Assembly: GCA_914767715.1 (NCBI GenBank)
Contig: OU612070.1
Coordinates: 7,273,501-7,337,500, forward strand
Source of the DNA: Membranipora membranacea
Taxonomy: Eukaryota; Bryozoa; Gymnolaemata; Cheilostomatida; Membraniporidae
Direction: 5' to 3'
DNA length: 64,000 nucleotides
The notes beneath the pieces were generated by a model. That model was given only the letters and a program-made list of their open reading frames with translations, was not told the origin of the DNA and searched no databases. The position numbers were made by a program, and so were the translations under genes. This document shows, in pieces, positions 25,998 through 38,000 of this stretch (its first letter is position 1; each line of letters begins with the position of its first letter).

Positions 25998-27857
25998 CAT
26001 TCCGGAAGTAAATAAACAAATGCACGCCTACAAATATAACAACCTCATCACTTATGAAACAGAAATTTAATTGGGTGGTGGTATCACTGCCTTGTTTTCA
26101 CCTCTTTTTATCTCTAATTATATTTTTGTATATTATTATTTGTTTTATATTGTGCAAGATCTATTCATTGTCTAAGTCTTTGAAACATTCCATTTGGAAA
26201 CTCTGCCCTACCGGGGCGACGACAAAGCTACAGTTTTGGATGAACGATTAGGTTTGTCACAGGCCCAACTTGTCCTAATCTCTATTTTCCATTTTTCTGA
26301 CAATTATATAACTCTTTCTATTTTTCTATCTCATTCGAAATTTTATTTTCTATTTGTATTGCTGGATCTAGTCCATATGAAGACTCATCTTCATTGATTA
26401 TATTTATGCGTGTTTGCACAGTTGCAAGTTTCTCTATCTTTTATTTATATTACTAGTTCCCTCCATAATATGTGCCAAGACGTGATCTTAATTCATGATA
26501 TTCATTTCAGATATACATGTTCTATATGTAATATGTACCTTCAATAAATCAATCAACCGAACTCAATCAGTCCGGATATCTTCATTTCTATGTGAGCACA
26601 GTCTCAGCCAGCTATGCTCTGGGTGATAAAACCCCTCAAACTTTGATCAAAGAAAGCACAGCTAGACATCAGAGAAATAAATTATTTAGTCAATCCTAGG
26701 GCCAGAGGATATGCTACTGGTTTAATTGGCCATTCCCGGGTCACGTCGACCAATGATATGTCTCCATACCAGGAGGAGGATCAACAGTTTATACTATTAT
26801 CTAAGACTAGCACAGTTTATTACCATGCTTTCTCAACTCATAGCTCGGAGACGCTTGGTAGAGGTCATGATTGAATAAAACTTTAAAATGTAAAACTATA
26901 CCATATAAATCTATTGTGCAAACCACCCATTACAATGATCTATGAATAGCGTGGAACTGGTAAATGGATATTTTGTCATCATTACTAGGCCACATAGAAA
27001 CACTGGTTTGGATACCAAATTAGCGGTGCTGGTGGGCAATTACATGAATGAAATATTGGTCCCACCACGCAGCCAAGAAGAAATTGGGTAACAGAACAGC
27101 TTATCTCACCAAACAACTATCAGTCACCAGTCATTATTACTATTCATTGGGGAAGACAAGGCCGGGTATCAGCATCACTTTAATTGACTAAATTGACTCT
27201 ACTCAAATTTCAAGTTGATAGAAAAAGCTACCATGTGTTTTTCAACATAAACTAAGAGGTATGATTTGACAGATCGTAGAAGAAATATTGTATTGGATTA
27301 CAAATAGAACATTTGTCAAAATCAACAGTTTGTTGTTCATAAACAACAATATTTACTGAAAAATCATGAACGAGATAGAACAAATTTTATAGTATAGAAA
27401 ATGTCGAGGTAAGAAGGTGGATAATAACATGTGGAAATTAAACATAATAATACAAAATATCATGGGAATCGATGAGTTTGGGTACTACTGTACTTTAATT
27501 CTGCTATCAGAATAACCTAGTGTCATTTTTTTTAATAATATGCCGGTCACAAATCAATCAGCATCTTTATAGGAAGGAAAGTTGACTGCTGTGTTTATTT
27601 AGTTTTGAGTATGCATAGAATACTGCATTACTGAACAATTCTCATTGTAGGCACATTTACACAGACTTCAAAATTGCAGAACAGAATCAAATGTTCTATT
27701 TACAATGTGTAGAGTATGTATAATTAATAGGGGCAAGGAATGTCTTTCACAGAATCTTGGTTAATTCAGCAGTTTGTTGCATTGTGGGACTAAGCCATTC
27801 TAAGACTATGGACTATATGGTAGGACTAGTATTAGCCCTGACCACACATGGCTCCTA
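25998..27857. other. tail-to-tail spacer of ADAM10 and TMEM192
   Basis: Contains the 3' UTR of ADAM10 on the plus strand (AATAAA at 26011-26016 and 26543-26548) and that of TMEM192 on the minus strand. A minus-sense AATAAA candidate is the TTTATT at 27595-27600. No other gene is visible. Confidence 0.55.
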
Positions 27858-30800
27858 CTATGATCTGACTGTCTGTACACCGTGACTGTTTCTGGCTGAC
27901 AGGGAGTAAAGTTTTCTGTTGAGTACAGCGTTTTGATCCTGTAAGCTTCTTATCTTGTCTGCCTGATGTTCTATTATATCATCAACATAGTTATCAGCTC
28001 GGTACCCTGTAAGATATTGTTATTCAATATCAATGTATAAAAAGATATACATACATGTAAATTGGGCAGTATCAAATGTATGCTATGGCGTTTATTTGAT
28101 AGTTTTTGTTAGGGCTGATTTTATCTCTGAGACAGTTCAAGTCTTTCACAACCGGTGTGGATATAACTTATATCAAGGCTAGCTAGACCCCGGACTAAGT
28201 TACAATGCAAATACCAACAATAGTGTACTTTTCTCATGAAACCTGAGATCTAAAATATTGTACTTGGAGTTTCAGATTGATCTTCACAAAACTAATTGAA
28301 TTGGAAATCAGGTCTCATATTTGCGAAAATTTATGAAAATCTGCCAAGGAGCTAGGTAACAGATGACCTGAAATTGGAGTGCTGTAACTATTGTAAAACA
28401 TTAACAAATGTAGTGTTGTTTTAGAAGCTGACAATAACCTGATGTGCATTTAAATAGTTATTTTTTCTCCTAACAGGTCTTGGAAATTTGCTCTCATTAG
28501 AATTCGTATATCTCAAATATAACTCATTTAGGCTGTAGTCTAAGAGACAACACCTAACCTAACCTCACAAGAACTGATTGTTAAAATCCAAAATCAGTGA
28601 CTGAAATTAATTGATTATTGATGAGATTTAACTAGTTACATGCTAAAACGTCACCTTTTTCACATAGTTCATCGAATTTCTCCCCTGATTCTTGACAATC
28701 GCTTTATGCAAATTATTTTCCATTTGGGTGGCGTTCTAAGATAAAATTAGTTATCTTTGAACTCAATATATATCAATTAGCACAAATTACTTAGACTTGA
28801 ACCAGAAGTAGAGCTACTGAATATTAATATTGACATGCGCACTTACCGACACCAGAAGTTGAGTTGAGGTGATGAGGTTGAAAGCTTGTTAACATCTGAT
28901 CCTCAGCATCATCAGGTGGAATCTTATACTTGTTCTGTGTGTAAATCTACATTGATAATATTAACACATTTTACATTTAGAAACTATTGTCAGCTATAAT
29001 CTTACAGAAAAACTCAATTAAAAGCCCTGAATTACTAGCAGTAGTTGTCTCCTCTTTGTCTGTATGTAGAAAACTCTTATTCGGGCAACAAAAATTTAAG
29101 AGTTAAGATCATTATTATCATTTTCAATATAATTACTTAGTCTGCTCCTGAGATTAATTCTACTGAATGCATTTCCAGGAAAAAGTGAATAAAACCCAAT
29201 ACAGTGATGTTGAAATTCCCTGTCCATGTGCATATATACTGGTGCTTAGCTTGGGATAGAGTGCACAGATATTATCTGTGTCATGCTAAGCACCAGTATA
29301 TGTGCACACATATTTAAGTGTGCACATTTTTGCCAATAATTCTCTCTTTCCAAGAGAATTCAACAAGCCAAAGGCAATCAAAAAGCTCTTCTAGTAACAG
29401 TCCTTTTGAGCACGAGGTATTGTGTACAATTATGTTGAGCATTCTTGTTGATTGCACAGAATATATAAAACAATAGATCAAACGCAGACAACACAAGATA
29501 TGTGGTAATAGAAATAGCAAAGATATTGCAGATTTATAGTAATAGACCTAGCGTGGACAACATAGATATGATAGAGATAGAACAAGCGGAGATAACTCAT
29601 ACCTTACTGAGGTAGATGACTAAACCTGTAAACATGAAAGCTGTTTCTGTAGCACTGAGTATCTGTAACCATGTAGTGGCTGGGAGTGAGAATAATATAC
29701 AATCACTCGACGATATCCCAGACTGACAAAATAAAATAACACAACTATCTTGAATATATTCTAAACAAATTCAGCGTTTTCAATTAGTTGTATGACTGAT
29801 GAAAATTCATTACTGCAGCACCTAACCACACTGATAATATATTATGATTCATTCATGAAACTGTGCTGAAAACTTGCACATTCTTAAATGATGTGCCTGC
29901 AAGAAAAAAATGTTTGTTGAATTCAATTGGTTCTGATATGAAATCTTTTTGATTAAGATTCTATATTCCATTACATGTCCTCAAACTAATCAACCATATC
30001 TACAAATCATGTTGTCACGTATAAGCATACAGCCAAGCATCGAAAATGAATTCCTCCTACTGATTGACGAGGCCAGTGTTTCCGTTATTTAGGATTGAAA
30101 CTCATTATAGCCACAAAAATTGTGAATCAATTTGGAGTCATGTCCTCTCTGAGGTTTCAGTTCAGTGAGGGGGTAACTCCTATTTATTACATGGTTGATT
30201 AATTTTGGTTCAATTGATTTTTTACGATACAACATATTATTCCCACCATATCTTATTTTGTTAAAGTATCTTTCAATACCAGTAGTGATCCCTATTATCT
30301 GCGACAAGTGTGCGAAACAAAATAAAACTGCGTGTCATTTCCTTGTATTGTATCACATGATATTCTACATGTTTTGATCTATAATCGGAGCAGGTGGAAG
30401 CGTTAGAACCCTAATATTACAAAACTTACGGCCTCTCAAAACTCTTTGAAAATTAATTCATTTGCAGAATGGAAAATCTGGACTTCAATCATGTTTAGGA
30501 AAAACATTGATGAATCATTGTCTGGCTCCAGTACAGTCGCAAATCAAACATGGACTTTGACCCCTGGGTCATATGGCGCTGATTCAGACTTAGATTTCAA
30601 ACAGACAATAGACCTCTTCTTTACAACTCATACATACATAATTACATTTGTCACTCATTGATAGCTGGGGTTTCGTTTCAATGACAAATTTCTAAAATAG
30701 AGCATCGCCCAAATTTAATCTAACTTGATCCCAGGACAGTGAATTTGAATTAGGGTAATACTTTTGAGAGCACACAATAGGTGACAGTCACACAGCCAAA

Positions 30801-32860
30801 TATTGACTGTAGACTCAGTTACAGTTGCACAATAGAGTACCATGATTTGAAGACCTTATGTACTGTTGCATCACATTATTCTTGCGTTTTCATTGTTAAC
30901 TTTATCAGGCCTACTATGACTGTTCTTAAGGAAACTTGAATTTCTCCCGATAGTCACTAGGGAGGGTTAGATATATAAGTTGACCACTGATATTAAAACT
31001 TTTTGTCTTACATACCTTGCATCTGACAGAGAAAAACATAGTGGCGGCAAGAATTACTGTCTGGAAGAAAGATTTCACACAGAATGGATGCCTCTGTAAA
31101 TACTTAATGGAGCGATAAAATCTCAGGAAGCCTCTCATCTTTAATTTCCTACAAGAATAAACAATTCAAAACAATTAAAAATCATTACACAATCACCTAA
31201 TAGGCCTTCAACAAGCTAGTACTTCAGTTTTTTTTTTGGCTCTGATTTAGTTGACAGGCTTCAGAGAGCAGATATATGCAGCGGAACACGCCTCTGTCTA
31301 TTGTCTGTAATATGAAGAAGATCTGCGCAACCTTACTGTCTACTCAGAGCTTGATCATCAATCATGACATTACCATTACTCTATAATAACAGGTATGGAT
31401 TCTCAAAAACCACAAACAATATACTTGTGATTTCAAAGTGTGTTACCATGGGAATACAGAGGAATACGCTCCCAGACTAAGATCATGTTCATGTGGGGTT
31501 TCTTTCTTTATGTGATTGTTATGTTCAGTAACAGGCAACTTTGTTAAAGCTAAATCTGACTGAGCACATGATGAGGGTGATCATCTGGATAAAGCAAACT
31601 AGGCCCGCCACCAGTCCTATATCATAAACCCTGTGTAGAATTATCAACAGGACATGAGAAAATATATAAGCCTATCTTTTAAATTAGACCATATGACTTA
31701 TTCTGATCATAAATTTCAAAAAACTATATCGTACTACTTTGTCCTAGTTCATATTCAATTATTAAGTTGTTAATTGACAGGAAACTATTTCATTTCCTGA
31801 TTTGCATATCTGCAAACATTCCAGGTGTTTTGTAACAGAAATCAGTTTGCCAAACTCCCATCATATACCTTTGGCGTTCATATGTTTACAAGAGAACACC
31901 CTATGTCCTAATTCATACAAAGTGAGGAGGCGGTGGGCAATGTAGAGATTGTCATGTGGCACAAAAGTACTACACAAGTAAAGTGATTCACCTGTGATGT
32001 GCTGAAAAGAGAAGGTCAAACACAAACACGACAATCCACACACAGCAGTGAGTATAGACTAGGAAGGCATATACTCCTATAGACAGATACTCCTCTGCTT
32101 CTGACGGTGGGATTACATGAGGTAGTACAAACGCCACGCTCACCAAACCTGAGAAAAGTAGTACACAATTGAACATGGAATTACCTGTTGCAAATCCATA
32201 CACAAATAGTGGGCTTGCAAAAAATAAAGTCATTAACACAAAGACTTCCCTTTACAAACAGAATGCAATACAAATGGACATTGATGTCAAGTTTACCATC
32301 AGTGATCTGAGCCATATAATTCAGAGCTATAAAATGTTCACTACCAGCTTACCTAACGATAGAAAGACCTCGATGACGGCAAGTGCTGCTCCAAGTTTTG
32401 CAATAGTTGGATGTTCATTCATCCTACCATCGGTCAGGTGCAGTGAGGTATTTGATAGAGCATCCTATAACATATAAACTCAGGTATTTTTTGACAACTA
32501 ACATGAGTCCCTATAACCCTAATATAAATAATGGCAGTAATTTTAGAAAAGCTTTACAAGCCATTTGTGCACAACAGGGGACTGCATAATTGTATCAGCA
32601 TTCATAATTATATGAATATTATGTTAAGTAGCATAATTTTGAGTCCAAGTTCGGAAAATGGCAAAATAATTGTAGGGAACAATAAACCTTAGAAATGAGA
32701 CTGGATGGAACTACACACAACCTGTGATAATAGGCAACATGGTGTCTTCAAAACCTTATTATCTCACCTGTAAGGTCTCTTCATCATCATCATTACCGCG
32801 AGTGTTCAGCAGGTCACTGTTGCCAATGGTGGCATCCGCCTGAGCTTGACCAACATTCAT
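27858..32860 (-). CDS. TMEM192: TMEM192-like lysosomal membrane protein
   Basis: Four-pass membrane protein of late endosomes and lysosomes; its biochemical role is poorly known even in mammals. Exons (5' to 3'): 32860-32768, 32464-32353, 32148-31992, 31969-31869, 31131-31016, 29722-29603, 28934-28847, 28006-27858. They total 936 bp, in frame, 311 residues (human is 271). An acidic N-terminal tail with DLLNTRGNDDDEE is followed by two hydrophobic helices in exons 2-3, the loop motif GFLRFYRSIKYLQRH matching the human RGYNLIYRSTRHLKR stretch, two more helices, and a C-terminal coiled coil (VDDIIEHQADKIRSLQDQNA) like the human [20 protein letters not shown]. Exon 5 must use the AG at 31133-31132: a more 5' AG after TTCTTGT would break the frame. 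A further acceptor at 32902-32901 suggests a non-coding first exon upstream. Confidence 0.9.
29228..29307. repeat. long hairpin in a TMEM192 intron
   Basis: Arms at 29228-29250 and 29285-29307 are inverted copies around TATACTGGTGCTTAGC. The loop contains a second small stem (CACAGATA and TATCTGTG), so the whole folds as one long stem with a hairpin tip. It could be a miniature transposon remnant or a small structured RNA. Confidence 0.7.
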
Positions 32861-33875
32861 GGTTCACAGCTGGTAGTTCAACTCTATTTCCTCATACCGT
32901 CTGTGTGATAAAAGTGCATTTGATCAACAATCTCGCGAAAGAAATTGTATTCTGGATCATCAAAAGCAAACCATTCATAACAAAGTTACGGATTTGTTGC
33001 ATTGCATGGTAGTAAGTATGTATAGCGATAGCATCATATACATCCTGTCTAAAACTACCCAAGTTCCTGCAGACAACGAGTATGGCCTGCTATTGCTGAA
33101 TAGTGAAACATGTCTATACATATATGTGACATTTGGGAAAATACATGCAAGAAGTTAAGCAGTGAGCTAGCATTAAATCCATTCCACACACAATTCATCA
33201 TTTATATTTTAGTAACAGAGTGATAAGGCCCTTAAGATATAGGTAAGTGAATAAAATCTAGTTATGAATGTATATAGATATATAATATATATATATACAC
33301 ACCTAGGGGTGCTGGGAGAATCAATCATGAGAGCTCACCGAATGGGACTCGCTTGGCAGCGAAGAGCTATCATGCGGACCATCTCACCCCACTGCATCCT
33401 CAAAAAGAATGGGATGAATGCGTTTTTACATGACATAGCAAGCCTGCTTTTAGAGTCATGCGCTTGCATCCCACCTACATTGCCACCGTGAAATAGTGTA
33501 TCTCTTACGTTGACTAGCGAGTATCACTGCACATTACTAACTAACTAGGTCTACCTTCTACCACAAGGATGCGTATAAATACTTTCTTCTTCTTGCTTCC
33601 CTACTACTACTTACTTCTACTCTCTACTACTACTAATCTACTAACTCAGTGTACACTGTGTCTATAATAATTCAGCCATAATTGCCAGTAAATAGAGTTC
33701 ACAGACACATGGGCTATTGGGCTTGCAATACTGCCTTCTTTTGCTTGTCACTATTTCAACTTTATAAAATAATAATCATTCTTGATTTGACTGTCTACTC
33801 TAGTGAGTGAGTTGGCCTGAGTCCGTTCTTTCTAGTGGTTGATCCTGAATAAAGGGAATATACAGGATTGCAAGT

Positions 33876-33989
33876 ATGGGCCTCAGCGACGTGGATGAAT
33901 TTATGGTTCAAAATAGAGGCATGTTAGTCCTAGATGACGTCCTTGAAAGCCTTGTAGTCTATGAATGGTGGTGGAAAAGGATAGTTTTC
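33876..33989 (+). other. possible orphan coding exon
   Basis: ATG at 33876 opens 38 codons beginning MGLSDVDEFMVQNRGMLVLD and reaching a strong donor (GTAAGT) after RIVF. I recognise no domain. The next long open stretch (34585-34965) does not join to it in phase using the visible acceptor, so I cannot build a gene. Confidence 0.2.
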
Positions 33990-34584
33990 GTAAGTACCTT
34001 CTTGGGATTTTCGAAATCTATCAGAAGGAAGTGTTTCTATGGTGGTATATATCGGCTGTACATTATTGCGATATTGTATATCTAGAAATATTACAACACT
34101 GACCAATCCATATCCGGTTTACTTCTATTTACCTGTTGTCATGCCAATGAACCATGGGCACTTTTATTCAAGGTAACAGCAAACAAGCACTTGCACAATA
34201 GAAGAATAATAGAACAATCTTCAAGGCATTGATTGAACATAATAGTGTGACTGTGCTATATATTGATGGAACACAATTAGGTCTAAGAACTGGACTAGGT
34301 CTGTGGGGAAACTCAGAATTTGACTGGAACTGAAATTTGGTGCTCTACAAGAGGAAGACAATATTCCATCATAAAACTTTCAAGGCAGAATTTGATAAGA
34401 GGTAAGACAATCATTGGTTGGTGATAACAATGTAGGGAGAGGTGTAATGAAAGCATCTCATTGCTAATCACTATAGAAGATATAAGCAGTTCTGCAAAGC
34501 AAACTAAAAACTTTGAGGAGAATTCACACAGGCTAAAGTAAGGATTACAAGGATGTTTTCCATGGACACTAGTTACTCAGGAAC

Positions 34585-34965
34585 TTGCCCTTGGTTATTC
34601 ATCATCAAATTAAAATTATCTTCTCAGACCATGAACAAACCCATCTACTACTAGTCGGAATCGAGGATCATGTAATAGCAGAGAGTGTTAAACTTCCGAG
34701 TTTCTGTAGTGTACCCGAATCGCCAACCCTACGCTTTGGAAGTACACTAGTTCAAGTAGTCCTTTCCTATTGTCAGCAAACTCTCAGAACCTGCCTCCCA
34801 TTTGTTCAAAAAGTACTAGAAATGTCTGTACACATCACATTTACCTATGACACTAATGCACACTGCATTGCCTTAGGACTAGTACTCTCAGTCAATGTCA
34901 AAGGTACAACCTCTCTGTTTAATGTAATTTGTAACCGATACAGTATTGTTATTAAAAATTTTTAA
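34585..34965 (+). other. unassigned 126-codon open frame
   Basis: One of the longest open frames in the window that is not part of a modelled gene, lying directly upstream of the coiled-coil gene. It includes CLPFVQKVLEMSVHITFTYD and a TTCTCAG acceptor-like site at about 34622-34628. No homology is recognised. It could be the remnant of an inserted element, an upstream exon, or chance. Confidence 0.2.
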
Positions 34966-35005
34966 TTTATCTTGAATGTTCTTGTGTTCAAAGGAAACAT
35001 AAAAT

Positions 35006-38000
35006 ATGGGCTGTGCTGCGAGTTCACCTCCACCACCAAAGGCAGGGTATAACTCCAAACCTCATGCTACAGTTTATCCGCAACAGCAAAAGGTGAGCAT
35101 TGCAGCTGATTAGAGTTCATAGGTCAATAAGAGGATCAACACTCTCAGCAAGTACTGGTTTCTTAAGCCAATTCACTGGTTATGATATTTTCAGTTATCA
35201 GCATCTCATGCAACTTTGGCAAATTGAACAGGATCATATTCAGATTTTGGTGGCCGCTGTTAAATTAATATCATTAAATCACACGTGAACTGCTTCTTAA
35301 ACAACGTAATTTTCAACGCTGCTACTTTTATAGGGTCAGCAACCTCGTCAACATGTTAATTATAATCCTCAAGTAAGCTTCTGGGGTACACAACTATTTG
35401 TTTTCATGTGTGTGAGCCACAAAGTTTTTCTAGAGAACAGCTTGACTTGACCACATAAACTAACATCTGAGCCCTGCTTTACATAATAGACGCACATATT
35501 GATAAAAACTAACTTTGCTAGCTTATGTGTGTATTAAACGTCACGAGTGTGTTTATATGTTTATTTGAATTGAATGTACTAATGTACTTCAGGCTAGTCA
35601 TAACCCAGCACAGACTCAACAACAACCTTCTCACCAAGGCCCTGCACCAAATCATCAGCAGCAACATCAGCAATCCCAACAACACAATAGCCAAAGTACT
35701 CAGAAGAAACGGCCAGCATTTACATCCGATTATAATGATGAGGTAACAGTCAACATCGTCCCTTGATTGGGCTTGCTGTAGTGTATCCCACAATGCAACA
35801 TTCTTGCCACAATTAGGCTTGACGTAGTGTTTCCCACAATTCACCAGAATTACATAGTTGATGGTGCTCAGTAGACCTTATTATTGTGAGAATCCTTGAG
35901 CATTGTACTAGGAAAATAGTTATCTATGTTGATGTCTATAGTAAGTTCAAGAGTAATAGATATTGTAAGTTTCGAGCAACATGGCTGTTACCACAACACA
36001 CCCCTTCCTTATGTTTGGTGCTTAAATTTCACCTGAATGATTGTGGTGTTGTTTATTTGAAACAAACTAAACCATATCAGATATGCCAGATGCTCACATA
36101 CGAACCTGTGTTTTGTTTTGCCTATTATTGAGGAAGTTCATTTGACTAACGCTATGGCTCCACATTGTAGAGCAATATTATGGTTTCATTTGCTTTTGAT
36201 TTTCTTTACTTTGCTCTTTTCCCATCAGCCGCAAAATCAGGTTAGCTACAATGTTTCACTGTAACCATTCCTTGCACAGTACTAAATATCGGCCCGTTTC
36301 TGACTATCAATAATTTTTGCAATTATTCAAGTGCAAGCATACATGTATTCTGTTATTAAACAAATAATTAGTTTTTACCTACGCTCTCTTACAACCAGCT
36401 ATGGAACTGGAAGACCAACATCCATACCACCTCCGATACGTCAACAAAAGTTTTGTTTCCACTGTTGCGGCCATAATTAGCATTTGAGAGTCAACCCAGA
36501 ATGTCCAAACATGTTTCTCAATGTTGTAACACCAAATTACGCTGCCAATAGAAAGCAGTATTGTTGTATCTGTACTCTGTACTTTTGTCATCTCAGCAGC
36601 ATTGGCACTGTCATTATGACTTACCATTAGGCTTAAATATCAACCCATCATGTTTCATATAATGGATTTTTTAGAAAACTGAAATTCCAGTGAGAAGTGT
36701 AGCTACAACCAAAGATCTTCTTCAGCAATATATCAACATAGAGAATGCCATACAGACCTTGGAGAGTAAGAACGCTAGGGGACAGCCGAGTCAGCTGACC
36801 TCTGAAAACCAGGGAATTCAGGAGGATATCGCTCGACTGGAGCAAGCTTATAAAACTGCCAAAGCAAAGACGTGCGTATTCTCCTTGTTAATTTCTTAGT
36901 ATAATTTGTATACGTATGGTTACATTATTGTGTAACTTGTAATACTTAATTTGTCAGATTTATTGAGTTGAGTGACCCTACTACATTTGAGCTAAAAAAA
37001 ACCCCATTGTTATGTTGGTCGCATTGATATTCCTGCAATCCTAGACAAAAAGTTGATTATTTAGATAACGTCTGTTCTTGATGTTCGATTATGAAAAACG
37101 AACTTACTTGGAAGTTAACCATCTGTTTTATTGATGCTGCGCCTAAACCCATGAAATTCCTACCAATAGATCACAAAATGTGGTACTAGCAATGACCGTA
37201 CTCCCATAAGACTTTTTATTTTCTGGAAAAGCTCTTTATTTACCTAGTATTTTGATCTTCATTTAAGCGAGAAGGAGAAGGGAGAGTATGATGACATATT
37301 CAAAGTGTGGACATCCACAGATGAGTCTGCTGACACATCTGAGGAAACAAACGCTGATGTTATGAAAGAGAAGGTAAATTTCAACCAATGGTTTGCTGTG
37401 TATCCAAAATTAAACAGACAAGAATTCTTGTGTAACTACTGGTCACAGTATACCTATTACCCCACTGTGATCGGAAACTAAGTTTACATAGCCATTATGT
37501 AGCTTTTTTGCCTCATACAAAAGTTGAATCTAGAATCAATATTTCAGCAAAAATCCATTTAGCAGTAAAATCTACTTCATACTTACTGCATCAATTCCAA
37601 ACTTTTCACATTATATATACATTATCGATTGAATGATTATTAATTCAATGATTATTATTACAGAGAGAATGGATTGAAGCTAAGGGTGAAGAAGAGGTAG
37701 CTCTGAAAGAACTAGAAGGAGTGAAAGCTAAACTGGCCGGCAATGAAGCTAAGATGAAAGCAGGCTCTCCCAACCAGGAGCAGCTTAAACAAAAATACAA
37801 AGAGCAGGAAGAATTATTAGGTAAATGTTATTATTTGAGGAACCAAAAAAAATGAAAAATAAAGCGGCCACATTAACAAGCTTGTGCTCGTCAAAGGCAA
37901 ATCCTTCTTTTTTTCCAAGCTAATAATTTTTTTCTCTGCTCTGCAATTACTCAGGTCATATTTTATAAGATTATACATCAATACCCCACACCAACACCTA

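Larger units (their letters stand above)
32901..35005. other. divergent spacer between TMEM192 and the coiled-coil gene
   Basis: Should hold the promoters of both flanking genes. It contains an AT microsatellite near 33276-33298 followed by a more GC-rich patch (33300-33500) that resembles inserted repeat DNA, a pyrimidine-rich stretch with repeated CTACTA (33585-33650), and two unexplained open frames listed separately. Confidence 0.4.

Noticed and set aside
32169-32589. Plus-strand open frames over the TMEM192 exons
   Set aside because: They are antisense shadows of the TMEM192 exons at 32148-32464, with no motif of their own.
33300-33500. Coding gene in the GC-richer patch (frame MGLAWQRRAIMRTISPHC)
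   Set aside because: Short, without splice context or recognisable domain, and bordered by a microsatellite; inserted repeat DNA is more likely.
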